Origin: Cudoniella acicularis | Taxonomy: Eukaryota; Ascomycota; Leotiomycetes; Helotiales; Helotiaceae | Assembly (NCBI GenBank): GCA_013054445.1 | Contig: JAAMPI010000174.1 | Span: forward strand, 1 to 56,337 | Length of the DNA: 56,337 bases | Direction: 5' to 3' | Shown: positions 34,855-47,245 of the stretch, in pieces | Layout: each line of letters starts with the position of its first letter | Numbering within the stretch: position 1 is the stretch's first letter | Translations under genes and position numbers: made by a program | The notes under the pieces: model-generated | What the model was told of the DNA's origin: nothing | What the model saw: the letters and a program-made list of their open reading frames with translations, nothing else | Database searches by the model: none

Positions 34855-35187
34855 TTAAATGTCCTTCGCTAAAGTCAATTCCCTATATAGTTTCTCTATC
34901 GCGTTCTAAAAGCCAACCTTAGCTACGGCGATTTTTAAGTCGGTCTACTCTAACTTCTCGTTATAGCTAGCTCCTTCTAGTATTAATCTACCGTTTGTCG
35001 GACTCTTAGACCTATCGGTATATATATCGCTAGTAGTACTAGAATACGCTAGACTAATGTCCTAAATACTCTTATTATTAGGTTTATAGTTTCGAATCGT
35101 AATATTATTATAACGAAAAATAAATTATATAAAAACCTAAAACTTTCTTTCCGGGTAGGCGACCGGTATAAGGAGAAAAGAAGCTAT
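34855..35187 (-). pseudogene. RIP-decayed 110-codon gene, unknown (left copy)
   Basis: Mirror image of 36,805-37,137. See that entry for the better-preserved reading. Confidence 0.45.
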
Positions 35188-35454
35188 ATCCTCGACCTTA
35201 TCTATATTAAATATATTACGACGGACGATTTAAGATATAATAAAAAACATTTTGACTCCTATATATTAGACTTTAATCTAGGATTTCGAGGAGAGCTTAC
35301 TATTATTATTACGCCGAATTTTAGTGTCCGCTTTCTTTAAACTAGAAAAGAACTAAACTTCTCCTAACAATCGTATACTAAACTCGTATTAATACTTCCG
35401 TATTCCCGTTATTCGAATTTATAAACTTCTATATAATATAGAACGAAAGTGCGC

Positions 35455-35516
35455 TATGTCTCTATACCCTTGTTTCTATACCCTTGTTCTACACCCTTGT
35501 CTACACCCTAGCACAA
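35455..35516. repeat. Minisatellite close to the axis, left
   Basis: Four units such as TTTCTATACCCTTG and TTCTACACCCTTG. Mirror partner of 36,476-36,538. Confidence 0.88.
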
Positions 35517-35795
35517 GATCTATACTATATCTGCCCCCGATTTGCCGTCGATCTGCCCGCCGATCACTTGCCTTCGCTTAAAGCCACAAAGTCATGGCTA
35601 TACTTAGTTTAGGAGGGAGGCTCTAAAGGTCCGTAATCGCCTATTCTCCGGGTTTTATTACTTATACGTGTCATTAAAATCGTTTAGACTGATTATTCGG
35701 TTTATAATCTTAAAAGTAGTAATCGAATGTTCAAGTATAGCATTTATAGGATATAGTCTTCTATTAATTTTATCTATATAGTTTAGCGTTATTCT

Positions 35796-36196
35796 AGTAT
35801 ATCTTTCGTACTATAAACTATAATTTAATCAGTCGATATAAATAAGACCGGGGTAGTGACCGCCAGAAACGGGTATAAAGGTTAGGTGAAGAGATCGTAA
35901 AGATATCGTATAGAAATAAGGTATAGAGACAGGGTGTAGAAACAGGGCGCAGAAACAGGGTATAGAAACAGGGTATAGAGACAGGGTATAGAAACAGGGT
36001 GTAGAAACAGGGTGTAGAATAGGGTATAACTTAGTNCGCTTAAGATATATATAAGATTTTATCGCCTCTAACCCTTTCCTAAATAAACTAGTTTCTAATT
36101 AAAGTCAATAATAGTTGTTAAAAACCGCGAACAAAATTAAGCCGTAAAATTTAAACTCTCCTAACAGTAACCGCGCATAGGGTAAGGATTGCTACT
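35796..36196. other. Asymmetric spacer at the axis of the inverted repeat
   Basis: About 400 bp that are not self-complementary, between two 10.5-kb arms. It contains a minisatellite array and one ambiguous base at 36,036. No gene. Confidence 0.8.
35918..36024. repeat. Minisatellite array at the axis
   Basis: About eight head-to-tail units of ACAGGGTATAGAA/ACAGGGTGTAGAA. It is the longest array of this repeat in the window and lies on the symmetry axis (about 35,996). Confidence 0.93.
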
Positions 36197-36475
36197 TAGA
36201 CCGTTCTAAACTGTATAGATAAAATTGATAGAAGACTATATCCTATAAATACTAGCTTAAACATTCGATTACTGCTTTCAAGATTATAAACCGAATAATC
36301 AGTCCAAACGATTTTAATAACACGTATAAGTAACAAAACCCGGAGAATAGGCGATTACGGACCTTTAGAGCCTCCCTCCCAAACTAAGTATGGCCATGAC
36401 TTTATAGCTTTAAGCGAAGGCAAGTGATCGGCGGGCAGATCGACGGCAAATCGGGGGCAGATATAGTATAGATCT

Positions 36476-36538
36476 TGTGCCAGGGTACAGACAAGGGTAT
36501 AGAACAAGGGTGTAGAAACAAGGGTATAGAGACATAGC
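36476..36538. repeat. Minisatellite close to the axis, right
   Basis: Four units such as ACAAGGGTATAGA and ACAAGGGTGTAGA. Mirror partner of 35,455-35,516. Confidence 0.88.
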
Positions 36539-36804
36539 GCACTTTCGTTCTATATTATATAGAAGTTTATAAATTCGAACAACGGGAATACGGAAGTATT
36601 AATACGAGTTTAGTATACGATTGTTAGGAGAAGTTTAGTTCTCTTCTAGTTTAAAGAAAGCGGACACTAAAATTCGGCGTAATAACAATCGTAAGCTCTC
36701 CTCGAAATCCTAGATCAAAGTCTAATATATAGGAGTCAAAATGTTTTTTTGTTATATCTTAAATCGTCTGTCGTAATATATTTAATATAGATAAGGTCGA
36801 GGAT

Positions 36805-37137
36805 ATGGCTTCTTTTCTCCCCGCACCGGTCGCCTACCCGGAAAGAAAGTTTTAGGTTTTTATATAATTTATTTTTCGCTATAACAATATTACGATTCGA
36901 AACTATAAACCTAATAATAAGAGTATTCAGGACATTAGTCTAGCGTATTCTAGTATTACTAGCGACATATATACCGATAGGTCTAAGAGTCCGACAAACG
37001 GCAGATTAATACTAGAGGGAGCTAGCTATAACGAGAAGTTAGAGTAGACCGACTTAAAAATCGCCGTAGCTAAGGTTGGCTTTCAGAACGCGATAGAGAA
37101 ACTATATAGGGAATTGACTTTGGCGAAGGACATTTAA
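36805..37137 (+). pseudogene. RIP-decayed 110-codon gene, unknown (right copy)
   Basis: Begins ATG (MASFLPAPVAYPERKF) and ends TAA after 110 codons, with only three internal TAG/TAA codons. It contains an acidic/basic helical C-terminal half (GFQNAIEKLYRELTLAKD). Soluble by appearance. No family recognised. Divergent from the R-SNARE relic in the same arm. Confidence 0.5.
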
Positions 37138-37367
37138 GGTTTATTCTGATTAGCGTTTTAGAATCGTATATATTACTACTTTCGAGCTTTTCTATCTGAT
37201 TTACCCGTTATTGTTTTTTAAAAGTATCTTTAATAAATCGGTATCACTATTATTATAGGGAAAGTTACTATAAAATTTCTCTTCGGCTTCTTTACTTGAT
37301 CTATAAATACTGCTCCTTTACTCCTTCTAATCTAGCCCTATTTTTCTACCTGCTAATAGTTATAATA

Positions 37368-37640
37368 TTATAATATCAAACTTATAATTAGTAGAACAAC
37401 GATTACAAGTAATAAGATAATAACACTACTAATTAAGCATATGCGTCCCTTAATGTCCTTCTACTATACGCGCTTACGTACTTTATTAGCCCTATCACAA
37501 GAGCCGTAAGAAGTTATTAATAGTCTATCGGTTCTGTTTTCGAATAAATCTAGACGTTCTTTCCGTTCTAGTAGATTGTTTATTGTTTCTCGTATAGTAC
37601 GAATAGTAGCGTCGACTTGAGCTTATAAAGCACTCGCCAT
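37368..37640 (-). pseudogene. RIP-decayed R-SNARE (right copy)
   Basis: Mirror copy of 34,352-34,624, with the same ATG, the same stops including the adjacent pair in place of the two tryptophans, and the same C-terminal anchor. Confidence 0.8.
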
Positions 37641-38007
37641 TTTGTTATAAGTTAATAAACGAAAGAAAAGTTATTCCGAGGAAAATATCTAATATTATAT
37701 TGACTTAATTAGATAACGTAAATATAATCTGTTAGTATTAGTTTAGACGTAGGGATATCGGGAAGAGAAAACGGCTTCTCTAGAGCTATTTAAGGATACT
37801 ACTATTCATAGAGTATAGTATTATTAAAAATAGAATTATACTAGATAAAAATAAATATATTAATAATATAAAGTTCCGGGTTTACCTTTAGCGATACCTC
37901 CCTAGTATCTTATTTATATTTATTTTAATTCAAGCTACTCCTATACACGACTAAGAACTCGAGTTATAACTATAAATCTTGTCGCAGTCTTCGCTCTTCT
38001 GATCTCT

Positions 38008-38253
38008 ATGAATGCCTATCTATACTATAGAGAGGTTAATAAGACACTCGTCCTAGAGTTCGGGGTCGTTAGAGAAACTGGCCGCGATGCCCTCCAAATA
38101 GGCAGTTATACTAGATATAATAGGCAGTTTGTCCTAATTCCCTATACCTGTCTACCTGACCGTAACCTGTTTATCAATACGCTAAATAATACTCTTAAAC
38201 TAGGTAACGTCGAAGGAGAGCTAATCACGTTTAGTAATGACGCTAGTGACTAG
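38008..38253 (+). pseudogene. RIP-damaged small gene, unknown (right copy)
   Basis: 81 open codons, part of a longer frame: upstream it continues in frame through a hydrophobic stretch (VAVFALLIS), downstream through a TAG. Reads EVNKTLVLEFGVVRETGRD and LIPYTCLPDRNLFINTLNN. Possibly a secreted or membrane-anchored protein given the upstream hydrophobic segment. No family recognised. Mirror of 33,739-33,984. Confidence 0.45.
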
Positions 38254-38584
38254 TCCGAGGCTATAAATAAACAGCGAGCTACTACTTATATAATTGTTCT
38301 ATAAAGTTTTAATAGCGAGAAAGGGGATAGATGTCTAGTTACTTCCGCGCCTAACTTTAAGGCCTAATAAGACACTAGTATCCGGAGCGATAAGATAATT
38401 ATAGAGTAATCGTAAAGCTAAATATATGATATTGATAAAGGAAAGCCAGGTAGATAATCTTTATAAAAAATTATAGATAGCTTATTAAGTTAGATTATAT
38501 ATTTCATATTTAACCCTTCCGAAATCACGCTCTTAGACGTCTTAAGAAAAAATTTCATATAAACATATTAAAATATTCATTCTC

Positions 38585-39855
38585 TATAAAACACTAGCGA
38601 TAGATCGTTATAGTCTTACGGATGCCAGTGCCTACTGACCGATCTTCCCTGCCTTTAGCGTAGAATACTCTTCTCTACTAAACGTGTCTTTAAAAATAGA
38701 CTTTATCCTAAGTTCGGTAAAACGGTCGATGTCGTAGTCATTCAAGCCAAACCTTAAGGGTCCGTTAAGGCTTCCTAGGCGGCGTACTAAAGGAGCACGA
38801 AATTCCTAAGCCCGAGAACAAATCCGATAGAATTCTGCTTCCTTATATTACTTTACTCTCTCGTCCTAAACGAAGACCGGTATTACTATCCTTACCGCCT
38901 AGTAAGCTAGAAGGTGCTTAGTTAGCTGTTCTAGTATCTACTCTAACGCCTTAGGGATATAATACGATAAAGATACGTAAACCACCCTACGCGTACCTAA
39001 ATAAACATGTCGAAATAAAACGTTCGCAACTAGATCTACCGGAATCTTATTAAGGATATTACTACCACGATCTGGCGTATACCAGATACTCTTTCCTCCT
39101 GTTGGCTATATCATACGGGAATAGAGCGTAGAGATAGGGCATGACCCTTACGGGCCGTATATCTTATAGGGCTAAGCAATAGCAGGTCTAATACTAGTAG
39201 GTCGTAAGAGTAGAATCGGCAGGTTAGGAAATCGCGCTATTATAAGCCGCTCTATTAGCTGTTTTGAGTATGCGTAGGCCTAAGGGAAGCGTTATAGATG
39301 TCTTGTTATACCGGTCCGTAAAATCTCCTCGAGCTCTCCCTCCGTATCGTCAGGGTTAGACAGATAGTATATCTTCTCTTCTACGGAGCTATTAGGGAGG
39401 AAGGAGTTCGTATATATACTAGAAACTTAGACAAAATACTAAAGTCTAGTCATCTTCGTAGCTAAGGCCGCTAATCGAAGTACGGGTAAGCAGTTGTCTA
39501 AAACAACTTTTTATAAAGGTGCTCGAAAGCTGATGTTAGTAGCCGTATAGATGATTATCGTGACTTCTTCCTCAATTTTATAAAAAGTTTTAATAGTAAT
39601 ACTAAAGCACTCCTTTATCATGTCGCCCGGAATAAGGATAATATTTCCGGCTTTTATCCGATCTTCGATATTTTAGTACTACTAAGGCATAGTGTGTTTC
39701 TATCGTTCTATAGCGGTGCTCTCGGATCTACGAATAAGGACGTATAGCCGCTATATATCAAGTATAATGCTAAGCTTATATAGGAGGCAACCTCCTAGGC
39801 CGCCAGTTGCCCCGGTTAAGAAGGCAACTTGTTGTTTATAAAAATCGTAGATTAC
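38585..39855 (-). pseudogene. RIP-decayed male-sterility / acyl-CoA-reductase-type SDR (right copy)
   Basis: Mirror copy of 32,137-33,408 with the same frame and motifs. An open stretch on the opposite strand (39,807-40,094) is antisense and promoter DNA, not a gene. Confidence 0.75.
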
Positions 39856-40072
39856 TATTATATTCGATACTAGGAAGTGATTTAAAATATCTAAAGTGGT
39901 CAGAAAAATGTCTATATAAGCAAAAGCCTATATTTTATCTTAGGCTATACGTCGTCATCTTTAGTAGTTTAATTGATTGCTTTTTTTTATACTTTAATGT
40001 TACTAGTTACCAAATCAGTATACTAACATCAGCGAATCAAATCATTCGCCTAATCACCGGGCCCTTGTCGCT

Positions 40073-40137
40073 ACACCCTGGCTCTATACCCTAGCTCTAC
40101 ACCCTGACTCTATACCCTGACTCTATACCCTTATACC
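40073..40137. repeat. Minisatellite in right inner arm
   Basis: Five units such as CTCTATACCCTGA and CTCTACACCCTGA. Mirror partner of 31,855-31,926. Confidence 0.9.
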
Positions 40138-41296
40138 CCTACTCGCCGTCCCTAGTATAGCTTCCTGTCCGATATATTCTCTTCCTGTTGACCTCTTGTC
40201 TATTCTCTATCAAACTAGTAACCAGATATACTAACATGCCTGTTTTTATCGCCAAAAAATTACTAGACGTGGCGGACTAGTTCTGATCGATCCGTAGATG
40301 CCTTATAACCCTTATCTCTTAGAAAGGTTTATTAGTAGATCAAATAATATCGTGCTCGGTCTATTAAAACCACTTCGTTAAGCCTAGATAAATGATAAAA
40401 GTAATGGCCTATATTCTTTAGCGAGGCTTTGTTTAACATCCTAGAGATCACTACTCTATTAATCAGGGTCGGATTATCGATAAAGCTTGAAATATTCCGG
40501 TTTATTTATATATCTCTATTCGTGACTATAAAGTAATCATAGGCCTGATTAAGGTAGAGGATCCTCTACCTAGGGACGCCAGGAATTTATACGGTAGTAT
40601 ACTTTAAAGTGCTCCTTCCTAGAGACCGGGAGCGGTGGCACACGTATAGGGCAACTGGTAATAAGAAACGGACGATCTTACTATACTACTACTCACGGAA
40701 ACAATCTTCCCCGCTGATCGACCGTGGCTCTAATAGAGTGATGTTCTATATTATATCCTAGAGCTCGAAAGGTAATTTAGGAAAGTGAATAAAACTGCGA
40801 AGTACTCCTAGTAAAGACATAATTAAAGTTTGCCTTTAGATATTATCGCTATAAAATTTGTCGGCCTTCTAGTGCTTTAATATATAGCTTAGTACTAGGG
40901 TAGGGATAGAGACTCTAGGAAATATTTTAAGTATCGACTATTTAAAGACTACCCCGTAAGCACGAACAGATCTTAGGTAGTCTGCTAATCTTAGGCATCT
41001 ATTTATAGATTCGTCACGTGTTTCTTTATCATCTCTTGCCTTACTAGGAATAGGTTGTCTGCTGCGAAGGCTTAGAGGGACCGGTTCTGGCTCCGAAGCC
41101 TAAACTTAGAACCGAATAATAGGCAGGGCAATTGCCGGTGCTAGGTCTATTTTAAGCTCTAGTCTTATAGTTCGTAACCTTTCTCTTTAGAATAGGAAAC
41201 AAAATACGTATTATTAACTTATTATTCCTAAAGTCAACAACTCAGAATTACTAATATCGAAAGACCTTTTAAAAACATAGGTAACGCTAATCCCCC

Positions 41297-42245
41297 GGGC
41301 TCTTTCCTAAGCTTCCCGAAGCTTTCGCTTAAGATATAATCGAAAATCTGGTCGAACGCCCTTATACTAAGAACAATCGCAGTTAAGCCGAAATACCTTA
41401 GTCACACGCCACTAGGCACTCCGGGTATATAGACGAACTAGGAAGTGTAAATAAGAGCGACACTAATAACCATATTATAAGTTTGTCACGTGGCCCGAGC
41501 TAAGGTCTTACGGAGGTATATAAAGCTAGGGAGCGACGACGATATAGCCGCTATTTATATTGATTTTTCTTACGATACTTTATATTTGGCTTGGACATAT
41601 AAACGTCCCTTAGATCTCTACTTTCGTATTATAGTAGCTTGTTTCTACCACCACCGTCGGAAAGTTCGATCTTTAGCTATAGATATATTTTACCTAGCAG
41701 ATAGCGTAGGTAAGGCTCTTATCGACTTAGAGGATTTCTATAGCCTCTAAGACCTAGTATTTGTTGTTCCACGTCCTTAGGACTGCCTCGTTAAACCCTA
41801 GTTTAAAAGTAGTAGTATTATACTAAAAGACATTAAAGCACCTTATTATTTAAATCATATAGAATTTGATGTTCTATTTAAAATAGTCTATAATTTCTAT
41901 AAGAAGTTCCTAGGCATTTTTAACTTAGTATATCTTACGGAGTCTTACGAGATTCCGAATCAATTAACTAGGCATTATAGTACTAATGTTTATTTCAGAC
42001 ATAGCCCCGACGGAGATGTTCTTGATATTAAAAGGGCTGAACGCCTAAATAGAAGTACTAGCCCTCGTTATACTTAGCTTAGATAGTAAACGGAAATAGG
42101 GAGGGCGGAGAGATTTAGGACGTCTACTAACGAGGCGTTAGGAGAGAAAAGCGCGGTAATAGGAGAACAGCGATAGAGAGTATATAAACTATATTTTACT
42201 ATCTACGATTACTTTAAATCAAATCAAATCAATAAAATAAAGTAG
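41297..42245 (+). pseudogene. RIP-decayed 2EXR-domain protein (right inner copy)
   Basis: One frame reads from a degraded LP-x-EIRSKIW-type entry (KIWSNALILRTIAVKPKYL) through LQVCHVARAKVLRRYIKLG to IYIDFSYDTLYLAW. That is the 2EXR signature order: IW motif, then CRESR-like motif, then DTLYL. After an open run from 41,490 to 41,750 it continues with a few TAG/TAA stops to TAG at 42,243. There is a frame slip near 41,330 before the IW motif. 2EXR proteins are a large fungal family of unknown function. The outer arms carry a different 2EXR gene (53,096-53,848). Confidence 0.75.
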
Positions 42246-43711
42246 GCTCGTCGTACTTCGTTTTAGTTCTTAGGGAATATAGAGGATAACTATAGACTAG
42301 TTATAATACGTATTTCCCTTGACAGATGACTATAGGCTTCTGTCGAACTCTCCGAGAAATCGCTGTTCGGCGTTATAGTCGGTGTTATTAGCCTTATTTC
42401 ACCCCGTATTTTGAGCCGTATAATCTTGGCTATTTTGGCCGCTTATAGCGAAACAATGGCCGCCGTATCATAGAGGCGCATCTCTCTACTCCTCTAATAG
42501 GATCGGGTTCGCAATAGTAAGGCTCGGGCCGTGACTACCCCGTAAGCGACTATATACTAATACGTTGTCAAATCCCTACTTTTAGGGATAATTAAGGGCG
42601 TAAGGGCATAATATCTAACAACTTAGGCGAGTGGCTGATGGCCTTATAGTAACATTCTCGCCCTCTTAAAGCAGGCGTCAATACGGAAGTAGAGTTAGCA
42701 GTCAACGTCGTCCCTTACTTAAATAAGAGGCCTTATCCGAATAGCTTTTAAGCCAGTCACTTGAACACCTAGAACGGGCCTTAAAACCTAGGTTTTACTA
42801 AAGGTAACTTTTGTTATAAATATCTATAAGAATAAAAATATTGACTACTTTATTACGATTAGAGGAGCATTTAATCTATAAGGCTATTTTAAGGGACATT
42901 ATAATTCTATATACCTATAAGTTTAATATATTAAGGACATTCGAAAACTAAGAATTGACTAGAGACCAAACGTTCGGGAGCATGTGTGATATTATAGTTG
43001 TTTAATAGTCTAAGTATAGTTACGTAATACGTCAGGAAGCTTAAAAGTGTCCTCTAGATCCTCCTGATCTATATACTTGCCCAAATGTCAACTAGGTTGA
43101 TAAACCTAAAAAGGAGACTAGTTATTACGGCTATAAGGCCCAGACACCAGACAGCTCGTTAGCAAGCGATGGTTAAGGGTTTAGGTGGATAGGTGTGAGA
43201 GCCACTTCTCCTAAGTAGTAAGGTGTATTTTAGTACGAGGTCGAATGATTACTAGGGTCAATTACGCTGGCTAGAAGGCGGATAGCTAGGAGTATAATTT
43301 GATTTAAAGACTAAAAAGCTAAAGTTCCTTATTATATAAAAAGCCCTCCTATAATCCGAACCTACGATTAATCCCCGTTATCAATCCCGCGATTATATCT
43401 GATAGTCCGAGCCCGCGACCTAATCCCGTTACCTAGCTCCTAATTAGCTTTTCCCCGCCTAGTAATAGGTTATAGCCCCTTTCCTACGAAGGACCTATAG
43501 CAAGCGTAGTTTGTATAGTCTTATAACGCATACTAATTCGCAAGATACCTTAACTCATAGCTGTTAGAAGATATATTAGTCTTATATTTTACTAGACCCG
43601 AGTATACTTATTAGAGCATTTCCTCGGCGAAGTTGTCTTTAACGACGTTGCTAAATTCGAACGTCTATTCGACCTAGAAAATCTATCCTATATTTGATAT
43701 TTAATTCCCTC

Positions 43712-44142
43712 TACGCCTTCACTTCCTTGTTCACCCTTGATCTTATTTCCGAATAGACAAGTAGGTCGATTATCAAATCCGAGTCCTTGATTATAATATT
43801 ATATACTATAACCTTTAGTTTAGTATTCGTAGAGACATTATAATCATAAATAATATCTACTCGCTCCGTCTTCTTCTCGATCTAGACCTTAGTAATTAGA
43901 CGTTATATTCTCGATATATCGATGTTATATATTAGGTAGAGTCTTTCGATTAATATTATATCGGCGTGGTTAAGGCTAGGATAGATCATCTTAAGTTGAT
44001 CTAGGCGAGTCCGGAAAAGAAATCGTATAGGGGGGTCTAGATCTATCGTTAGAGAGGTATCGTAAGGGTTTCGTAACTCGATCTTAGCTACTATACTAAG
44101 TTTCAATTAGTAATTACTATAGTCCTTGTTTATAAGAATAAG
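43712..44142 (-). pseudogene. RIP-decayed frame, unknown product (right copy)
   Basis: Mirror of 27,850-28,280. The 67 codons between 44,106 and 43,903 are open. No family recognised. Confidence 0.35.
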
Positions 44143-44654
44143 GTAGCGCCTAAACCTAGCTATATAGCCTATATAAGACTAGCGTTTCGAGGGACAAATA
44201 GACCTTCTACTACGTAAAGCCTTTATAGGCAATCTAAAGAAAATACGTGACAGCTCTCTATAGATAACTAGAAGAGGTTACGAAGGAAAGCTGTCGAACG
44301 GCTACTCTAAGCGTCGAGTTAGTAGAGTTATAGTCATAAGAACGATACGATAAAGCGTACGGGGAATAAAGGTGATAGGAGAAATTTACCGCTATAGCGG
44401 TATCAAATTGCCTAGCTATATAATAACGACGACATTTTTTTTTTTTACCGAAGTTTAGATCACGTGATATTTGATTCTAGGGGTACTATTTTTTAGAGCC
44501 TAGTATCTAAAAATTAGTCATATAGATTTAGTAAGGAATTTCTCTTATATTATAGAGTTTAAACGAATTAGAGTACTAAACTACCGATATCTAAAACAAG
44601 TTCTTTTAATAAAATCAAAAACTATTAGAATCCCTTAAACAAATCTATTATCCT

Positions 44655-45711
44655 CGAAATAAGCTATTAAAATTTAAAATTCTCTAAATGTCTTTTTAAG
44701 ACAATATTAAAATTACTAGTCCCGCTAGTGTCGTAAGAGTAAGGTCGTCGGCATTATCCGGTTATTACGTCGTTACTACTACAAATACCGCCCCGTTTAT
44801 CCCTAGTAGTATAGCTACTATCCCTTTCCCCTTTACCGTAATATTCAACGGTATATATACCGGTATATTAAGCTAGTTGACCTAGCCAACTAGTAATTAC
44901 TTACTAGCTTCTATAACGAATAGTATCTACGTCGGATCCTACTTAAACTCTCGAAGGGATGACTTGGTAGAGTTGGTTATAATTAGGTCCGAAACATTTA
45001 GGGCAGGCAGTATAGGCAATAGAATCTTAATATAGCAAGATCTAGGGACGATAAATAAGAGGGCGAGGTTATATGCCTAAATTTCACTAATACCGGTATT
45101 AAAAGGTGCCGGATTAGGTGCTTTCCCCTCGAGATGCCGGAAGAAAGTATCTTGACGGGCCTTAATAGTAAGTATCGATAATACCGATTATATAAGTAGT
45201 AGATCCGTGATCGCGAGACCTTAGGCAAGACCGATAATTACGCCGATACTAACGGAGGTGATTATATTAGCAATCTCGAAAAATTCCTTAGTAGAGTTAA
45301 CTAGGAAGGAGTAGTTGTAAAGGGGAATAGGAGCTGCGCTATAGGTTTTAAGCAGATCAATAATAGTGGTAACGTGAACCTCTTCTTACTATAGGGAGGG
45401 GGGTCGGGTTAGTACTTATAGGTTTAGGAGCGAGGCAACTTATAGTAGTAACACCGGTGACAACCTTAATAGTGTCGTTCGGGTACCTATCTATACTCTA
45501 CTCTATAATGTTAGTCAAACCAGTCTAAAAGAATAACGCTTCTAAGTTTTCGAGAAATAGGGCCAGTTAGAAACCCTTGACTATACTTGTTAATATCGAT
45601 AATAGTTTACTAATATCAGGCAAGCTACCTCCTACTACGTCTATAGTCTCGTTATAAAGCGGTGCTACGGCGACAAAGCTCCCTATAATAATAACAGATA
45701 CGTAAAGAAGA
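44655..45711 (-). pseudogene. Long RIP-decayed frame, unknown product (right copy)
   Basis: Mirror of 26,281-27,340. Coding strand uncertain for the reasons given there. Confidence 0.3.
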
Positions 45712-46347
45712 CCGCCTATAGTGACGGGAGAATATATATCTATATTTAGAAGAGATAAGAATAAACTAGAATAAAAGGAGTTAGTGATAGTAAAAGTTTA
45801 TTAATAGCTTTCTTTAAGCTGATTTAATACTCGTAAGATAGGATCCCGTTTCTGACCCTTTACGTAAATCATTCTTAATAGCTACTAATAATAGAAGCGG
45901 TACCGGTTTCGGATCCGAATAAATCTAATTTAGGAGTATAACTAGATATACTATAAAAGGTATAGCTCCTTTATAAGTAACATGATAAGACGATCTACTA
46001 CGGAAACCTTAAGGCTACGGTATCTAATTCTGGCCCTAGTTGTCCTCTCTATCTTGTGCTATAGCGCCTGTCTTATAGCTAAACCTAAAGAGGCGCTCTA
46101 TAAGCATAAGACTTATCTAACATATAAAATATATTAGCTCGTAAAAAAGTTATAGAAACTGCTATTTAAACGTTCTACTACTCCGCTCTAAAATATATAC
46201 TAACAAATAGCTACCTTCTACTCTATTATTATAAGCAATATGTTTTTAGGATATAGAATAATAGTGGTAGGGCCGAGGAGATCTGATAGTAGGCCGAGGG
46301 CAAAAGGGTTCTATAGCGTCGGTATAGAGGTTTAGAAGCCGAAATAG

Positions 46348-46671
46348 ATGTCTCGTCGGAAGACATTAAACGTAGTATCTAGTGATCATTCTTCTTACGA
46401 CGAGGTTCCTCTAAGCTATATATCAGGCGAGGGTAGATTCGAAGATTATATGCCCGGGATTGTCGTATCATATCCGGGTGAATTACTAAAGCGATATTAA
46501 GAAAGAAGATCCCGTGAAAGACGATCCTATACTCTATCGCCGGAATCTATAGTAAAAGAAGAGTATTATAAAGACAGTAGGACTACGAATAAAGAATAAA
46601 GTTAGCCTACTCTCGTAGTAGATATAGGTGGCTATAAAGGAGGTTAGGTAGGTTTATCCGAGAGTTTCTAG
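46348..46671 (+). pseudogene. RIP-decayed 107-codon gene, unknown (right copy)
   Basis: Starts ATG at 46,348 (MSRRKTLNVVSSDHSSYDEV), has one TAA after LLKRY and further TAA/TAG near the end, and finishes at a TAG where the left copy has TGA. Both copies keep the same frame and length. It lies 25 bp before the empty transposon target site. Confidence 0.5.
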
Positions 46672-46696
46672 TCAGGGTAAAAGCTATTACTCGTTA

Positions 46697-46698
46697 TA
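46697..46698. other. Empty target site of the transposon
   Basis: The TA in this arm lies inside continuous homology to both flanks of the 19,269-25,289 element: on the minus strand AATCTC-TA-TAACGA matches left-flank AATCTC-TA joined to TA-TGACGA. It shows the pre-insertion state. Confidence 0.92.
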
Positions 46699-46727
46699 GA
46701 GATTATTTAAAGTAATATTTCCTATTA

Positions 46728-46766
46728 TCTAGTCATTTTATCTAGTCATTTTATCTAGTCATTTTA
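46728..46766. repeat. 13-bp triplet repeat (TCTAGTCATTTTA)x3
   Basis: Three perfect head-to-tail copies. The mirror position in the left arm has a single unit, so the array expanded in this arm after duplication. Confidence 0.9.
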
Positions 46767-47200
46767 TCAAGTTGATTATGTCCGACAGGGTCGGTTAGAC
46801 AATTAAAGGGCTTTCGCCGGGGGAAGGGAAATAACTGTTCGGTTTAAAGTCCGAATAAAGGGCGTGCGCTACGAATAGCGATTTAGGACTAACTTTATAG
46901 TCACTAAGCCTTAAAATTCTTAAGTCTATTTATATATCTATCTTCGTGACCGTAAAGTAGTAGGCCTAATTAAGGTAGAAGGTTCTCTACTTAGGGACTA
47001 CGGGAATTTAGATAAAAGTATACTTTAAAGTACCCGAATAGGAGATTCTAAATCCTATAACTCACTTTTCTAACGCCTAGAAGGAACAGATTCCTAGAAA
47101 TAAATATATACTTTATTTATATAATTATAATTCCTAGTTTCTAATATATAATCCTGTCCTCCTATCGGACTCCCTCTACCTTTACCCGTCCTTACTCTGT

Positions 47201-47245
47201 NATNAACACCNAGCGAGTGACATTTACATCATATTTTATCTATTN
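47201..47245. other. Cluster of four ambiguous bases at the RIP boundary
   Basis: N at 47,201, 47,204, 47,211 and 47,245, exactly where the right arm switches from RIP-mutated to nearly normal sequence. The RIP-mutated left copy has a definite base at each aligned position. This suggests mixed reads from diverged repeat copies. Confidence 0.85.

Larger units (their letters stand above)
25290..35795. repeat. Left inner arm of the giant inverted repeat
   Basis: Reverse-complementary to 36,197-46,698. Sums of mirrored coordinates stay near 71,990 along the whole arm (for example 34,352 with 37,640, and 25,291 with 46,697), so there are almost no net indels. Both arms are strongly RIP-mutated and differ from each other mostly by transitions. 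Several hundred-base stretches without a readable gene lie at about 28.3-29.7 and 30.7-32.1 kb. Boundaries near the axis are estimated to within a few tens of bases. Confidence 0.94.
36197..46696. repeat. Right inner arm of the giant inverted repeat
   Basis: Reverse complement of 25,290-35,795, RIP-mutated but on average slightly less so than the left. It continues without a break into the outer arm, whereas the left arm is interrupted by the transposon. No gene is read at about 42.3-43.7 and 39.9-41.3 kb apart from the minisatellite. Confidence 0.94.

Noticed and set aside
35918..36024. Telomere-like or interstitial telomeric repeat at the axis
   Set aside because: The unit is 12-13 bp with core ACAGGGTGYAGAG, not the TTAGGG hexamer, and it occurs at several internal loci.
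39807..40094. 95-codon open frame on the plus strand
   Set aside because: Antisense to the SDR relic start and running into the minisatellite.
25290..47200. Regional centromere
   Set aside because: The AT-rich block is explained by RIP of a gene-containing inverted repeat with readable gene relics. No sign of centromere-specific organisation can be judged from sequence.
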